From Gammaproteobacteria bacterium (GTDB lineage: Bacteria; Pseudomonadota; Gammaproteobacteria; Granulosicoccales; Granulosicoccaceae), in assembly GCA_003511825.1 (NCBI GenBank), contig DOIU01000188.1, positions 1 to 5,772 on the forward strand: DNA of 5,772 bases, given 5' to 3'. The translations under genes and the position numbers were made by a program. Each line of letters opens with the position of its first letter. Within the stretch, counting starts at the first letter, position 1. A model generated the notes under the pieces. The model searched no databases and was not told where the DNA came from. It saw only the letters and a program-made list of their open reading frames with translations. Below, one piece after another: positions 1 to 5,772 of this stretch.

Positions 1-288
1 GGCCGGCGGATCAAACTGCGCTATGCGCATCAGGGCGGCGTCAATCCGCCGATTGTCGTGATTCATGGCAATCAGGTAGACAAGGTGCCTGGTGCCTATA
101 AGCGCTACCTGTCGAATTATTTTCAGCAGGCCTTAGGGTTGTTCGCGACGCCTGTGCGCCTGTCTTTCAGTGTCAAAGAAAACCCGTATGAAAACCGCCA
201 TGCCCGACGCTTGACGCCCTTGCAAAAGCACAAGCAAGAGAAAGCGCGTGCGCGGGGGCAGGGTGCGTCGGCGCGTCGACGCCGATAG
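1..288 (+). CDS. der: GTPase Der (EngA), C-terminal fragment
   Basis: Last 95 codons of Der, a double-GTPase-domain protein needed for maturation of the 50S ribosomal subunit; the 5' part lies left of the window. The reading frame is open from base 1 and ends at TAG 286-288. The visible part is the KH-like C-terminal domain: the opening GRRIKLRYAHQGG, the NPPIVVIHGNQV strand, a KRYL helix and the ENPYENR motif all match E. coli Der as I remember it. Both GTPase domains (G1-G5 motifs) are outside the window and cannot be checked. The protein ends in a basic tail finishing in four arginines, plausible for rRNA contact and known to vary in Der. In E. coli der follows bamB; here it lies 171 bp upstream of clpS on the same strand, an unusual neighbour. 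A GTG at 58 is internal, not the start. Confidence 0.96.
   Translation, partial: GRRIKLRYAHQGGVNPPIVVIHGNQVDKVPGAYKRYLSNYFQQALGLFATPVRLSFSVKENPYENRHARRLTPLQKHKQEKARARGQGASARRRR
268..285 (+). other. GC-rich hairpin ending at the der stop codon
   Basis: TCGGCG (268-273) and CGCCGA (280-285) form a perfect 6-bp stem around a 6-nt loop, abutting the TAG stop of der. No T-run follows, so it is not a standard intrinsic terminator. It may simply be a by-product of the arginine codons in the Der tail, or it may help protect the mRNA 3' end. I see the pairing; any function is inference. Confidence 0.35.
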
Positions 289-296
289 GGAACCCA

Positions 297-354
297 TGCC
301 AGTCCCTGTGGTCTATGTTGCAGAGCAGTAAGCTGCCTGCAGGTAGGGCTGGCA
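297..354 (+). other. Nested stem-loop in the der-clpS spacer
   Basis: An outer stem pairs 297-307 with 345-354: ten base pairs with one bulged T at 303. Inside it, 320-323 pairs with 337-340 and 326-328 with 333-335, giving seven more pairs around a TAAG tetraloop, with an AG/C internal loop. The palindrome CCTGCAGG (336-343) lies in the inner part. No T-run follows position 354, so it does not look like a rho-independent terminator. It could be a der 3' UTR stability element, a structured leader for transcripts reading on into clpS, a repeated intergenic element, or chance. It matches no RNA family I recognise. The pairing was done by eye; no folding energy was computed. Confidence 0.4.
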
Positions 355-370
355 AGTATGAAGCACTGTC

Positions 371-386
371 ACAAAAAGGGTTTTGT
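371..386 (+). other. AT-rich inverted repeat upstream of clpS
   Basis: ACAAAA (371-376) and TTTTGT (381-386) are perfect inverted repeats around an AGGG loop. In RNA this is a weak A/U hairpin ending in U residues. In DNA it is a compact dyad covering the upstream part of the proposed clpS -35 box. It could be an operator half-site pair or a poor terminator; the sequence alone does not decide. Confidence 0.35.
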
Positions 387-411
387 CTGCGATTTAGGGA
401 ATTGGTACCAT
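383..411 (+). promoter_or_regulatory. Candidate sigma-70 promoter for clpS-clpA
   Basis: TTGTCT (383-388, 4 of 6 to the -35 consensus), a 17-bp spacer and TACCAT (406-411, 4 of 6 to the -10 consensus) would start transcription near 418 and give a leader of about 42 nt. The -10 box sits in the 8-bp palindrome TGGTACCA (403-410). The hexamers are mediocre, but the spacing is ideal and the position fits. A promoter further upstream or read-through from der remains possible. Confidence 0.35.
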
Positions 412-452
412 CAGGTGCTGAATCTGGCAAGTTAACTGCAATGTCTAGCTTT

Positions 453-457
453 AGGAA
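453..457 (+). promoter_or_regulatory. Ribosome binding site of clpS, tight spacing
   Basis: AGGAA ends only two bases before the ATG at 460 (AGGA ends three bases before it). This is shorter than the usual 5-9 nt, so initiation may be less efficient than the motif suggests. It is the only purine-rich stretch close to the start and supports the ATG at 460. Confidence 0.45.
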
Positions 458-459
458 TT

Positions 460-777
460 ATGGGTGGTAAAGAACTGATTGAAGACGGCGGGCTGGCGGT
501 TGAAACCGCTAAACCGAAGCTAAAGAAACCTCCCCTGTATCAAGTGATTCTCATGAATGACGACTATACTCCCATGGAGTTTGTGGTACAGGTTCTGGAA
601 ACTTTTTTTGCAATGGACCGTGAAAAAGCAACGCGTGTCATGCTCCAGGTCCACACGCGTGGCAAGGGCGTGTGCGGTGTTTTCACCCGCGACATTGCAG
701 AGTCGAAGGTTCACCAGGTCAACCAGTTCTCCCGCGAGAATCAACATCCGCTGCTGTGCGATATGGAAGAAGCCTGA
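460..777 (+). CDS. clpS: ATP-dependent Clp protease adaptor ClpS
   Basis: ClpS, 105 aa (E. coli 106), is the cytoplasmic adaptor that recognises N-degrons (Leu, Phe, Tyr, Trp) and delivers them to ClpAP; it also alters ClpA's choice of other substrates. A short flexible N-terminal extension (about 1-24) precedes the compact core. The N-degron pocket is intact: N33-D34-D35 with T37 and the gatekeeper M39, plus M61, V64 and H65, each one number below its E. coli equivalent. The GVFTRDIAESKV segment matches the face that contacts the ClpA N-domain, including K83 (E. coli K84). The C-terminus has the family ENQHPLLC signature. The ATG at 460 is chosen because the length and N-terminus match E. 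coli. The gene lies 26 bp before clpA, so the two are probably cotranscribed. No missing residues or frameshift were seen. Confidence 0.97.
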   Translation: MGGKELIEDGGLAVETAKPKLKKPPLYQVILMNDDYTPMEFVVQVLETFFAMDREKATRVMLQVHTRGKGVCGVFTRDIAESKVHQVNQFSRENQHPLLCDMEEA

Positions 778-803
778 GCGGTAACTATTGACTGGATTGA
801 TTG

Positions 804-3080
804 ATGTTAAGCAAAGAGCTTGAGTTTACGCTGAACAACGCATTCAAAGAGGCGCGTACGCGACGTTTTGAATTCATGACCGTGGAGCATCTGCTACTGT
901 CGCTGATCGACAACCCCACGGCGGCGCAAGTGCTGCGTGCCTGTGGCGGGGATCTGGAGCAGTTGCGGCGTGAGCTGGAAGAGTTCGTCGTCGAGAATAC
1001 GCCACTGCTGGAAGACGAGAATCGCGAAACGCAGCCGACACTCGGGTTTCAGCGCGTATTGCAGCGGGCTGTTTTCCACGTGCAAAGCTCTGGCAAGAAC
1101 GAAGTTTCAGGCGCGAATGTGTTGGTGGCCATTTTTGGCGAAGCAGACTCACACACGGTGTATTTGCTGAATAAACAGAATATTACCCGCCTGGATGTCG
1201 TGAATTACATCTCGCACGGTATCACCAAAAACTCTGAGCAAGACGACGAAGAATCTGTCGAGCTGAACGATGAATTCGCGACCGAAGACACCGAGCAAGA
1301 ATCCAAGCCGCTTGAAAAGTATGCTGCCAATTTAAACGTGCGGGCCGAAGAAGGGCGCATTGATCCCCTGATCGGGCGCGAATCGGAAGTTGAGCGCGCC
1401 TCGCAGATTCTCTGCCGACGTCGCAAGAACAACCCGCTGCTGGTGGGTGAAGCTGGCGTCGGTAAAACCGCCATTGCCGAAGGCCTGGCCAAGCGCATCG
1501 TCGATGGGGATATTCCCGATGTGCTCAAAGAGAGTGTGATCTATTCATTAGATCTTGGTGCGCTGGTCGCCGGTACCAAGTATCGCGGCGACTTTGAGAA
1601 GCGACTCAAGTCCATTTTGACCCAATTGAAATCCGAGCCTGGTGCGATCTTGTTTATCGATGAGATCCACACCATCATCGGTGCTGGCGCTGCGTCGGGT
1701 GGCGTCATGGACGCGTCGAATCTGATCAAGCCGATGCTGGCATCAGGTGAGCTCAAGTGCATCGGTTCAACCACGTATCAGGAGTATCGCGGCATCTTTG
1801 AAAAGGATCGTGCATTGACTCGCCGTTTCCAGAAGATCGATGTGGTTGAGCCCTCGGTGGACGAGACCTACCAAATCCTGAAAGGGCTGAAATCGCGCTT
1901 TGAGGAATTCCACGAAGTGAAGTACTCCAACAATGCACTGAAGGCCGCTGCTGAGTTGTCAGACCGCTATGTGAATGATCGCTTTCTCCCCGATAAAGCC
2001 ATCGACGTGATCGACGAAGCGGGCGCGCACCGTCGTGTGAAGACAGACACGGTGCGTAAGAAGTCCATTTCCGTCAGAGATATTGAAACCATCATCTCCA
2101 AGATTGCTCGGATTCCGGAAAAGAGCGTCTCGGCCTCTGATATGAGTAAACTCAAGACCCTGGGGCGAGATCTCAGCATGATGGTGTTTGGTCAGGACGA
2201 AGCCATCGATACCTTGGCATCTGCCATCATCATGTCGCGATCGGGGTTGGGGCCTGTCGATAAGCCGATTGGGAGCTTCCTGTTTGCCGGCCCTACCGGG
2301 GTTGGTAAGACGGAGGTCACCCGACAGCTGTCCAAGGTCATGGGCATTGAGCTGATCCGCTTTGATATGTCGGAGTATATGGAGGCTCACACCGTATCAC
2401 GTCTGATCGGCGCACCGCCGGGCTACGTTGGCTACGACCAAGGTGGCTTGCTCACGGACGCAGTCATCCAGACGCCTTATGCCGTATTGCTGCTGGATGA
2501 GATTGAAAAGGCACACCCCGACGTCTTTAATTTGTTACTGCAAGTCATGGATCACGGGACCCTGACGGACAATAATGGACGAAAAGCCGACTTCAGAAAT
2601 ATCATCCTCGTGATGACCACCAATGCCGGTGCAGAATCCATTAACCGCCAGAGCATGGGATTCACCGTTCAAGACAAATCGCTTGATGGGATGGAGGCGA
2701 TAAAGCGTCTCTTCACGCCCGAATTCCGTAACCGCCTGGATGCGGTCATCCAGTTTCAGCCGCTTGACAAGAACATCATCCTTAATGTCGTGGATAAGTT
2801 CGTGATTGAACTCGAAGCGCAATTGGAAGAGAAGAACGTCGCTATTGACGTTCAACCCGATGCCAAAGCCTGGTTAGCCGAGCACGGCTTTGATGCGCAC
2901 ATGGGGGCTCGGCCCATGGCCCGCGTGATCCGCGAAAACATCAAGAAGCCGCTCGCGGAAGAGCTCTTGTTTGGCAAACTGAAAAATGGTGGCAAAGTGC
3001 TTGTTCGCCTCGACGACGAAGGCAAGCTCACCATTGATTGCGAAAGCAAACAGGATGATGGCAAGATCGTCCCTGCTTGA
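804..3080 (+). CDS. clpA: ATP-dependent Clp protease ATP-binding subunit ClpA
   Basis: ClpA, 758 aa from the ATG at 804, the same length as E. coli; a TTG at 801 directly before it is open but unnecessary. It is the hexameric AAA+ unfoldase that threads substrates into ClpP. The Clp N-domain spans about 1-142 and an acidic linker about 143-168. D1 has Walker A GEAGVGKT 215-222, pore-loop Y260 and Walker B D286-E287. D2 has Walker A GPTGVGKT 496-503, pore-loop Y541 in GYVGY, and Walker B D565-E566, all one above E. coli numbering. The ClpP-docking tripeptide is M618-G619-F620 (E. coli Ile-Gly-Leu). The Met that starts the short E. coli form is Leu170 here. The Shine-Dalgarno is weak (GGA 794-796), suggesting translation coupled to clpS. 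Convergence with infA is conserved with E. coli. All catalytic motifs are intact, so it should be active. Confidence 0.98.
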   Translation: MLSKELEFTLNNAFKEARTRRFEFMTVEHLLLSLIDNPTAAQVLRACGGDLEQLRRELEEFVVENTPLLEDENRETQPTLGFQRVLQRAVFHVQSSGKNEVSGANVLVAIFGEADSHTVYLLNKQNITRLDVVNYISHGITKNSEQDDEESVELNDEFATEDTEQESKPLEKYAANLNVRAEEGRIDPLIGRESEVERASQILCRRRKNNPLLVGEAGVGKTAIAEGLAKRIVDGDIPDVLKESVIYSLDLGALVAGTKYRGDFEKRLKSILTQLKSEPGAILFIDEIHTIIGAGAASGGVMDASNLIKPMLASGELKCIGSTTYQEYRGIFEKDRALTRRFQKIDVVEPSVDETYQILKGLKSRFEEFHEVKYSNNALKAAAELSDRYVNDRFLPDKAIDVIDEAGAHRRVKTDTVRKKSISVRDIETIISKIARIPEKSVSASDMSKLKTLGRDLSMMVFGQDEAIDTLASAIIMSRSGLGPVDKPIGSFLFAGPTGVGKTEVTRQLSKVMGIELIRFDMSEYMEAHTVSRLIGAPPGYVGYDQGGLLTDAVIQTPYAVLLLDEIEKAHPDVFNLLLQVMDHGTLTDNNGRKADFRNIILVMTTNAGAESINRQSMGFTVQDKSLDGMEAIKRLFTPEFRNRLDAVIQFQPLDKNIILNVVDKFVIELEAQLEEKNVAIDVQPDAKAWLAEHGFDAHMGARPMARVIRENIKKPLAEELLFGKLKNGGKVLVRLDDEGKLTIDCESKQDDGKIVPA

Positions 3081-3125
3081 GGGGCGATTGACAGGCCGAG
3101 AGGCTAAATAAGCTGGCGCGCGTGC
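3081..3125. other. Short clpA/infA convergent gap, no clear terminator
   Basis: These 45 bp separate the stop codons of the convergent genes clpA and infA. The only pairings seen are a small GGCC-GAGA-GGCT hairpin (3095-3106 region) and a short GGC/GCC pairing next to the infA stop, which on the minus strand is followed by TTATTT. Neither is a convincing bidirectional terminator. No tRNA gene is present, whereas E. coli has serW between these two genes. Confidence 0.5.
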
Positions 3126-3344
3126 CTAACGGCTGCGGTAAGTGATGCGCCCTTTGGTCAAATCGTAAGGTGTCAGCTGCACGGTGACCTTGTCACCCGT
3201 GAGAATACGGATGTAGTGTTTGCGCATCTTACCGGAGATGTGGGCGGTAACGACGTGCCCATTGTCCAGTTCTACGCGGAACATCGTGTTGGGAAGGGTA
3301 TCGATCACGGTACCTTCCATTTCAATCGCTTCTTCTTTCGCCAT
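3126..3344 (-). CDS. infA: Translation initiation factor IF-1
   Basis: IF1, 72 aa, exactly the E. coli length. It binds the A site of the 30S subunit during initiation and works with IF2 and IF3. The whole protein is one S1-type OB fold; MAKEEAIEMEGTV, LPNTMFRVEL, NGHVVTAHISGKMRK, YIRILTGDKVTV and LTPYDLTKGRI are near-identical to gammaproteobacterial IF1, and the closing YRSR is typical. The reading frame stays open 17 codons further upstream, to an alternative start at 3395, but the conserved MAKE start and family length place the start at 3344. The upstream frame would overlap the promoter. The leader has no recognisable Shine-Dalgarno. It converges on clpA and lies 134 bp downstream of ppsA on the same strand, with its own promoter. 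Confidence 0.98.
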   Translation of the reverse strand: MAKEEAIEMEGTVIDTLPNTMFRVELDNGHVVTAHISGKMRKHYIRILTGDKVTVQLTPYDLTKGRITYRSR

Positions 3345-3384
3345 AGGTTGTGCTGTTGTCTGAATCGGATTTAGAGAACACGCA

Positions 3385-3412
3385 ATTATCAACAATTTGC
3401 CGCTAATCTCAA
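3385..3412 (-). promoter_or_regulatory. Sigma-70-type promoter of infA
   Basis: On the minus strand, TTGAGA (3412-3407, 5 of 6 to the -35 consensus) is followed by a 16-bp spacer and GATAAT (3390-3385, 5 of 6 to the -10 consensus). Transcription would start near 3378, giving a leader of about 34 nt. The DNA just upstream contains A-runs (3420-3450 region) that could act as a distal UP-like element. This is the best promoter match in the window and suits a constitutive translation gene. Confidence 0.6.
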
Positions 3413-3416
3413 GCGG
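3400..3416. repeat. Inverted repeat overlapping the infA -35 box
   Basis: CCGCT (3400-3404) and AGCGG (3412-3416) are perfect 5-bp inverted repeats around 7 bp. The infA -35 hexamer (3407-3412) lies almost wholly within the central part. It could be an operator. As RNA from ppsA read-through it would be a small hairpin about 60 nt past the ppsA stop, but only a mixed A/T stretch follows, so a terminator role is weakly supported. Confidence 0.35.
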
Positions 3417-3478
3417 TTCACCGATAATTTTCCGACTTTTCTAGGGGATTTTACGTATTTGCGGTTTGATGCGTGAAT

Positions 3479-5772
3479 TCAGGGGTTTTCGCGATCACTG
3501 ATATAGGATTTCATCGCCAAGAGACTGTCGCGGTCAAACGAGATGGAGTCAATGCCTTGCTCTAACAGAAAATCTACAAAGTCCTGATAATCTGAGGGGG
3601 CCTGTCCGCAAATACCCACGGCTTTGTCCGCGTGCCGGCAGGCCTCTATGGCCATGGTGATCAGCTTTCGCGTCGCTTCACTGCGCTCGTCAAGGTCGGA
3701 TTCCAGGCCAGCTTCACGATCCACACCCAACGCGAGTTGTGTTAAATCATTGGAGCCAATCGAGAAGCCATCGACGTGCTGCAGAAACTGTTCGGCGAGC
3801 AGGGCATTACTCGGTATTTCGCACATCAGGTAGATATTGAGGCCGTCTTCGCCACTCTTCAACGCGTGACTCGCTAACAGCTCGACCACTTTTTCGGCTT
3901 CAGCGGGCGTGCGGACAAACGGGATCATCAAATGGACATTGGTCAATCCCATGATGTTGCGCACCTTGTGCAAGGCCTCGCATTCGAGCGCGAACGACTC
4001 TGAAAAATCATCAGAAAAGTACCGCATGGCGCCGCGCATGCCGATCATCGGGTTTTCTTCGGCGGGCTCAAAATGCTCTCCGCCAATCAGCGACGCGTAC
4101 TCGCTGGACTTGAAGTCTGAGAAGCGCACATTGATCGGGCGCGGGTAATACGCGGCTGCGATCATACCCACGCCTTGTGCCAGCTTATCCACAAAGAAGT
4201 GCCGTGGAGACGCGTAGCCGTCGGTGAGGTCTCGCAACGTCTGCTGCGTGGCGCGATCCAACGCGTTGCTGTTGAGCAAGGCCATAGGATGCGCTTTGAT
4301 GGTATTGGCCATCAAAAATTCAAGCCGCACCAAGCCCACGCCGTCAGCGGGGAGAAAGGACGCCTCCATGGCTTGCTCAGGGTTGCTGAGGTTGATGTAG
4401 ATCTGGGTCTTGGTGGGCTTGAGCGCATCGGTGTAGACCTTTTCGACATCAAAGGGCAGGATGCCGGCGTAAACATGGCCCGCATCGCCATCCGCGCAGG
4501 ACACCGTCACCTTGGCGCCGTCATTGATGGTCTCCGTGGCGTCGTCGCAGCCGACCAAGGCCGGAATCCCCATTTCGCGCGCGATGATGGCCGCGTGACA
4601 GGTGCGACCGCCCCGGTTGGTCACAATGGCCGCCGCTCGCTTCAACACCGGTTCCCAGTCCGGATCGGTTTTATCGGTGACCAGAATCTCGCCGCTTTGC
4701 AACTCGTACATCATGGCCGGGTCGAGTATCACGCGCGCATTACCGGTGGCGATGCGTCGGCCAACGCTGCGTCCGTCCGCCAGCGCTGCACCGTGCTCGC
4801 GCAGGCTGAAGGTTTCGTAAACCGTGGTTTGCACACGCGCCTCTACCGTCTCCGGCCGCGCTTGTACGATAAACAATTCGCCCGTATAGCCGTCTTTCGC
4901 CCACTCAATATCCATTGGGTGCGGCTGACCGGCGTGGCGCGAATAATGATCTTCGATAATCGCGGCGTAGCGCGCGAGGGTGAGTGCCTCGTCATCATCA
5001 ATAGAAAACTGGCGCCGCTCAGAGGTGTGCACCGGTACGTTCTTGGTGTAGACGCCTGCCAATTGCTCCGGTGCGTATATCATTTTGATTTCTTTACTAC
5101 CCAGGTGCTTTTTGATCAGCGGTTTGTAGCCTTTTTCCAAGGTTGGTTTAAAGACAAAAAATTCATCGGGGTTCACGGCGCCTTTGACCACATTCTCACC
5201 CAGCCCGTAAGAGGAGGTGATCAACACAGCATCTCGAAACCCGCTTTCCGTATCCAAGGTAAACATCACGCCAGAACAGGCTTGATCGGAGCGAACCATT
5301 TTCTGGACAGCGACAGAAATGGCGACTTCGTGGTGATCAATGCCGTGCTTCTCGCGGTAAGAAATGGCGCGATCGGTAAACAAGGAGGCGAACACCAATT
5401 TGCAGGTTGCGATGAGGTTGCGGGTGCCGGCGACATTCAGATAGGAATCTTGCTGACCGGCAAAGGAGGCGGTTGGTAAGTCCTCAGCGGTCGCGGAGCT
5501 GCGCACGGCGACGTCTGGTTTGGGGCCGTACTGTGTCTCAAGCGCTTCATAGGCGCCGACGATGGCCTCCGCCAGGTTTGGGGGCATTTCGCTGTGGATC
5601 AAGCTTGCGCGGATTTTCCCACCTGCGTAGGTAAGCGCATCCAGATTTCGGGTGTCCAGCCGGTGCAGTTGATCGCTGATTTGCTCGTGCAAGCCATTAT
5701 GGCGAAGAAACAAGCTAAAGGCGTCGGTGGTGACAGCGAATCCGTTCGGTACCTTGATACCCAGATCTGACA
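3479..5772 (-). CDS. ppsA: Phosphoenolpyruvate synthase, N-terminus cut by window edge
   Basis: PEP synthase converts pyruvate, ATP and water to PEP, AMP and phosphate for gluconeogenesis. The window holds 763 residues. By alignment to E. coli PpsA (792 aa) about 38 N-terminal residues lie beyond the right edge, for roughly 801 in total; the TTG at 5713 is internal. Numbering the visible part from 1: the nucleotide-binding N-domain includes AVRSSATAED (89-97 region) and GAVNPDEFF; the swivelling domain has TNRGGRTCHAAIIARE with phosphorylated His at visible 392 (4595-4597, E. coli H421); the C-terminal TIM barrel has VGLVRLEF, EENPMIGMRG, MCEIPSNA, IGSNDLTQL and the proton-donor Cys in GICGQAPSD at visible 721 (3608-3610). 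All catalytic motifs are present. A 6-residue insertion (4919-4936) precedes PMDIEWAKDG. It reads towards infA without a clear terminator. The regulator gene ppsR, often nearby in relatives, is not in the window. Confidence 0.97.
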   Translation of the reverse strand, partial: SDLGIKVPNGFAVTTDAFSLFLRHNGLHEQISDQLHRLDTRNLDALTYAGGKIRASLIHSEMPPNLAEAIVGAYEALETQYGPKPDVAVRSSATAEDLPTASFAGQQDSYLNVAGTRNLIATCKLVFASLFTDRAISYREKHGIDHHEVAISVAVQKMVRSDQACSGVMFTLDTESGFRDAVLITSSYGLGENVVKGAVNPDEFFVFKPTLEKGYKPLIKKHLGSKEIKMIYAPEQLAGVYTKNVPVHTSERRQFSIDDDEALTLARYAAIIEDHYSRHAGQPHPMDIEWAKDGYTGELFIVQARPETVEARVQTTVYETFSLREHGAALADGRSVGRRIATGNARVILDPAMMYELQSGEILVTDKTDPDWEPVLKRAAAIVTNRGGRTCHAAIIAREMGIPALVGCDDATETINDGAKVTVSCADGDAGHVYAGILPFDVEKVYTDALKPTKTQIYINLSNPEQAMEASFLPADGVGLVRLEFLMANTIKAHPMALLNSNALDRATQQTLRDLTDGYASPRHFFVDKLAQGVGMIAAAYYPRPINVRFSDFKSSEYASLIGGEHFEPAEENPMIGMRGAMRYFSDDFSESFALECEALHKVRNIMGLTNVHLMIPFVRTPAEAEKVVELLASHALKSGEDGLNIYLMCEIPSNALLAEQFLQHVDGFSIGSNDLTQLALGVDREAGLESDLDERSEATRKLITMAIEACRHADKAVGICGQAPSDYQDFVDFLLEQGIDSISFDRDSLLAMKSYISDRENP

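Noticed and set aside
173..430. 85-codon minus-strand frame spanning the der 3' end and the spacer
   Set aside because: Overlaps conserved Der codons, has no recognised domain, and I see no promoter or ribosome site that supports it.
441..470. Nine-codon upstream ORF overlapping the clpS start
   Set aside because: ATG at 441 to TAA at 468-470 would cover the clpS ribosome site and start, which could couple translation, but it has no Shine-Dalgarno of its own and such short frames arise often by chance.
801..803. TTG as the clpA start codon
   Set aside because: The ATG immediately following at 804 gives exactly the E. coli length and the conserved N-terminus starting Met-Leu; ATG is preferred.
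1959..2390. 143-codon open frame antisense to clpA
   Set aside because: Opposite the D1-D2 region of ClpA, with no family resemblance; a shadow of the real frame.
3100..3130. Possible infA terminator from GGC/GCC pairing next to the stop followed by TTATTT on the minus strand
   Set aside because: The stem is only three clean base pairs with mismatches beyond, too weak to call.
3345..3395. 17-codon N-terminal extension of IF1
   Set aside because: IF1 is a conserved 72-residue protein starting MAKE; the extension overlaps the predicted -10 box and leader.
4175..5479. 434-codon open frame antisense to ppsA
   Set aside because: It lies wholly opposite a well-conserved PpsA coding region, its translation is rich in Arg, Gly, His and Val with no recognisable motif, and such long antisense frames are common opposite GC-biased codons.
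1..5772. Mobile element, phage, CRISPR array, toxin-antitoxin or defence system
   Set aside because: Every sizeable stretch is accounted for by conserved housekeeping genes; no transposase, integrase, spaced repeats, terminal repeats or target duplications were seen.

Overview
This is an ordinary housekeeping segment of a gammaproteobacterial chromosome. The assignment rests on three things: an IF1 and a ClpA that align almost without gaps to my memory of the E. coli proteins, a ClpS adaptor directly ahead of clpA, and the clpS-clpA/infA convergence seen in E. coli and Pseudomonas. GC looks moderate (low to mid 50s by eye, not computed). I cannot name a genus.

Layout. Positions 1-288 (+) carry the last 95 codons of der (EngA), the ribosome-assembly GTPase. 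A 171-bp spacer (289-459) follows, rich in inverted repeats and with a possible clpS promoter. Then come clpS (460-777, +) and clpA (804-3080, +), 26 bp apart and probably one operon. A 45-bp gap (3081-3125) separates clpA from infA (3126-3344, -), which converges on it. A 134-bp spacer (3345-3478) holds a good sigma-70-type infA promoter overlapped by an inverted repeat. Codirectional with infA is ppsA (3479 to the right edge, -), PEP synthase without about its first 38 residues. No stretch longer than 300 bp lacks a gene.

How the genes relate. ClpS and ClpA form one functional unit: ClpS captures proteins with destabilising N-terminal residues and hands them to the ClpA unfoldase, which feeds ClpP (not in this window). 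The other genes are unrelated housekeeping functions: ribosome maturation (Der), translation initiation (IF1) and gluconeogenic PEP formation (PpsA). In relatives the N-end-rule transferase genes (aat and/or bpt) sit next to infA. Here ppsA takes that place, and der rather than cspD sits upstream of clpS.

I found no mobile element, CRISPR array, tRNA, rRNA or new multi-gene system. The points worth a second look are small: the structured der-clpS spacer, a Met-Gly-Phe ClpP-docking loop in ClpA, loss of the internal Met used for the short ClpA form in E. coli, an infA leader without a Shine-Dalgarno sequence, and the inverted repeat over the infA -35 box.
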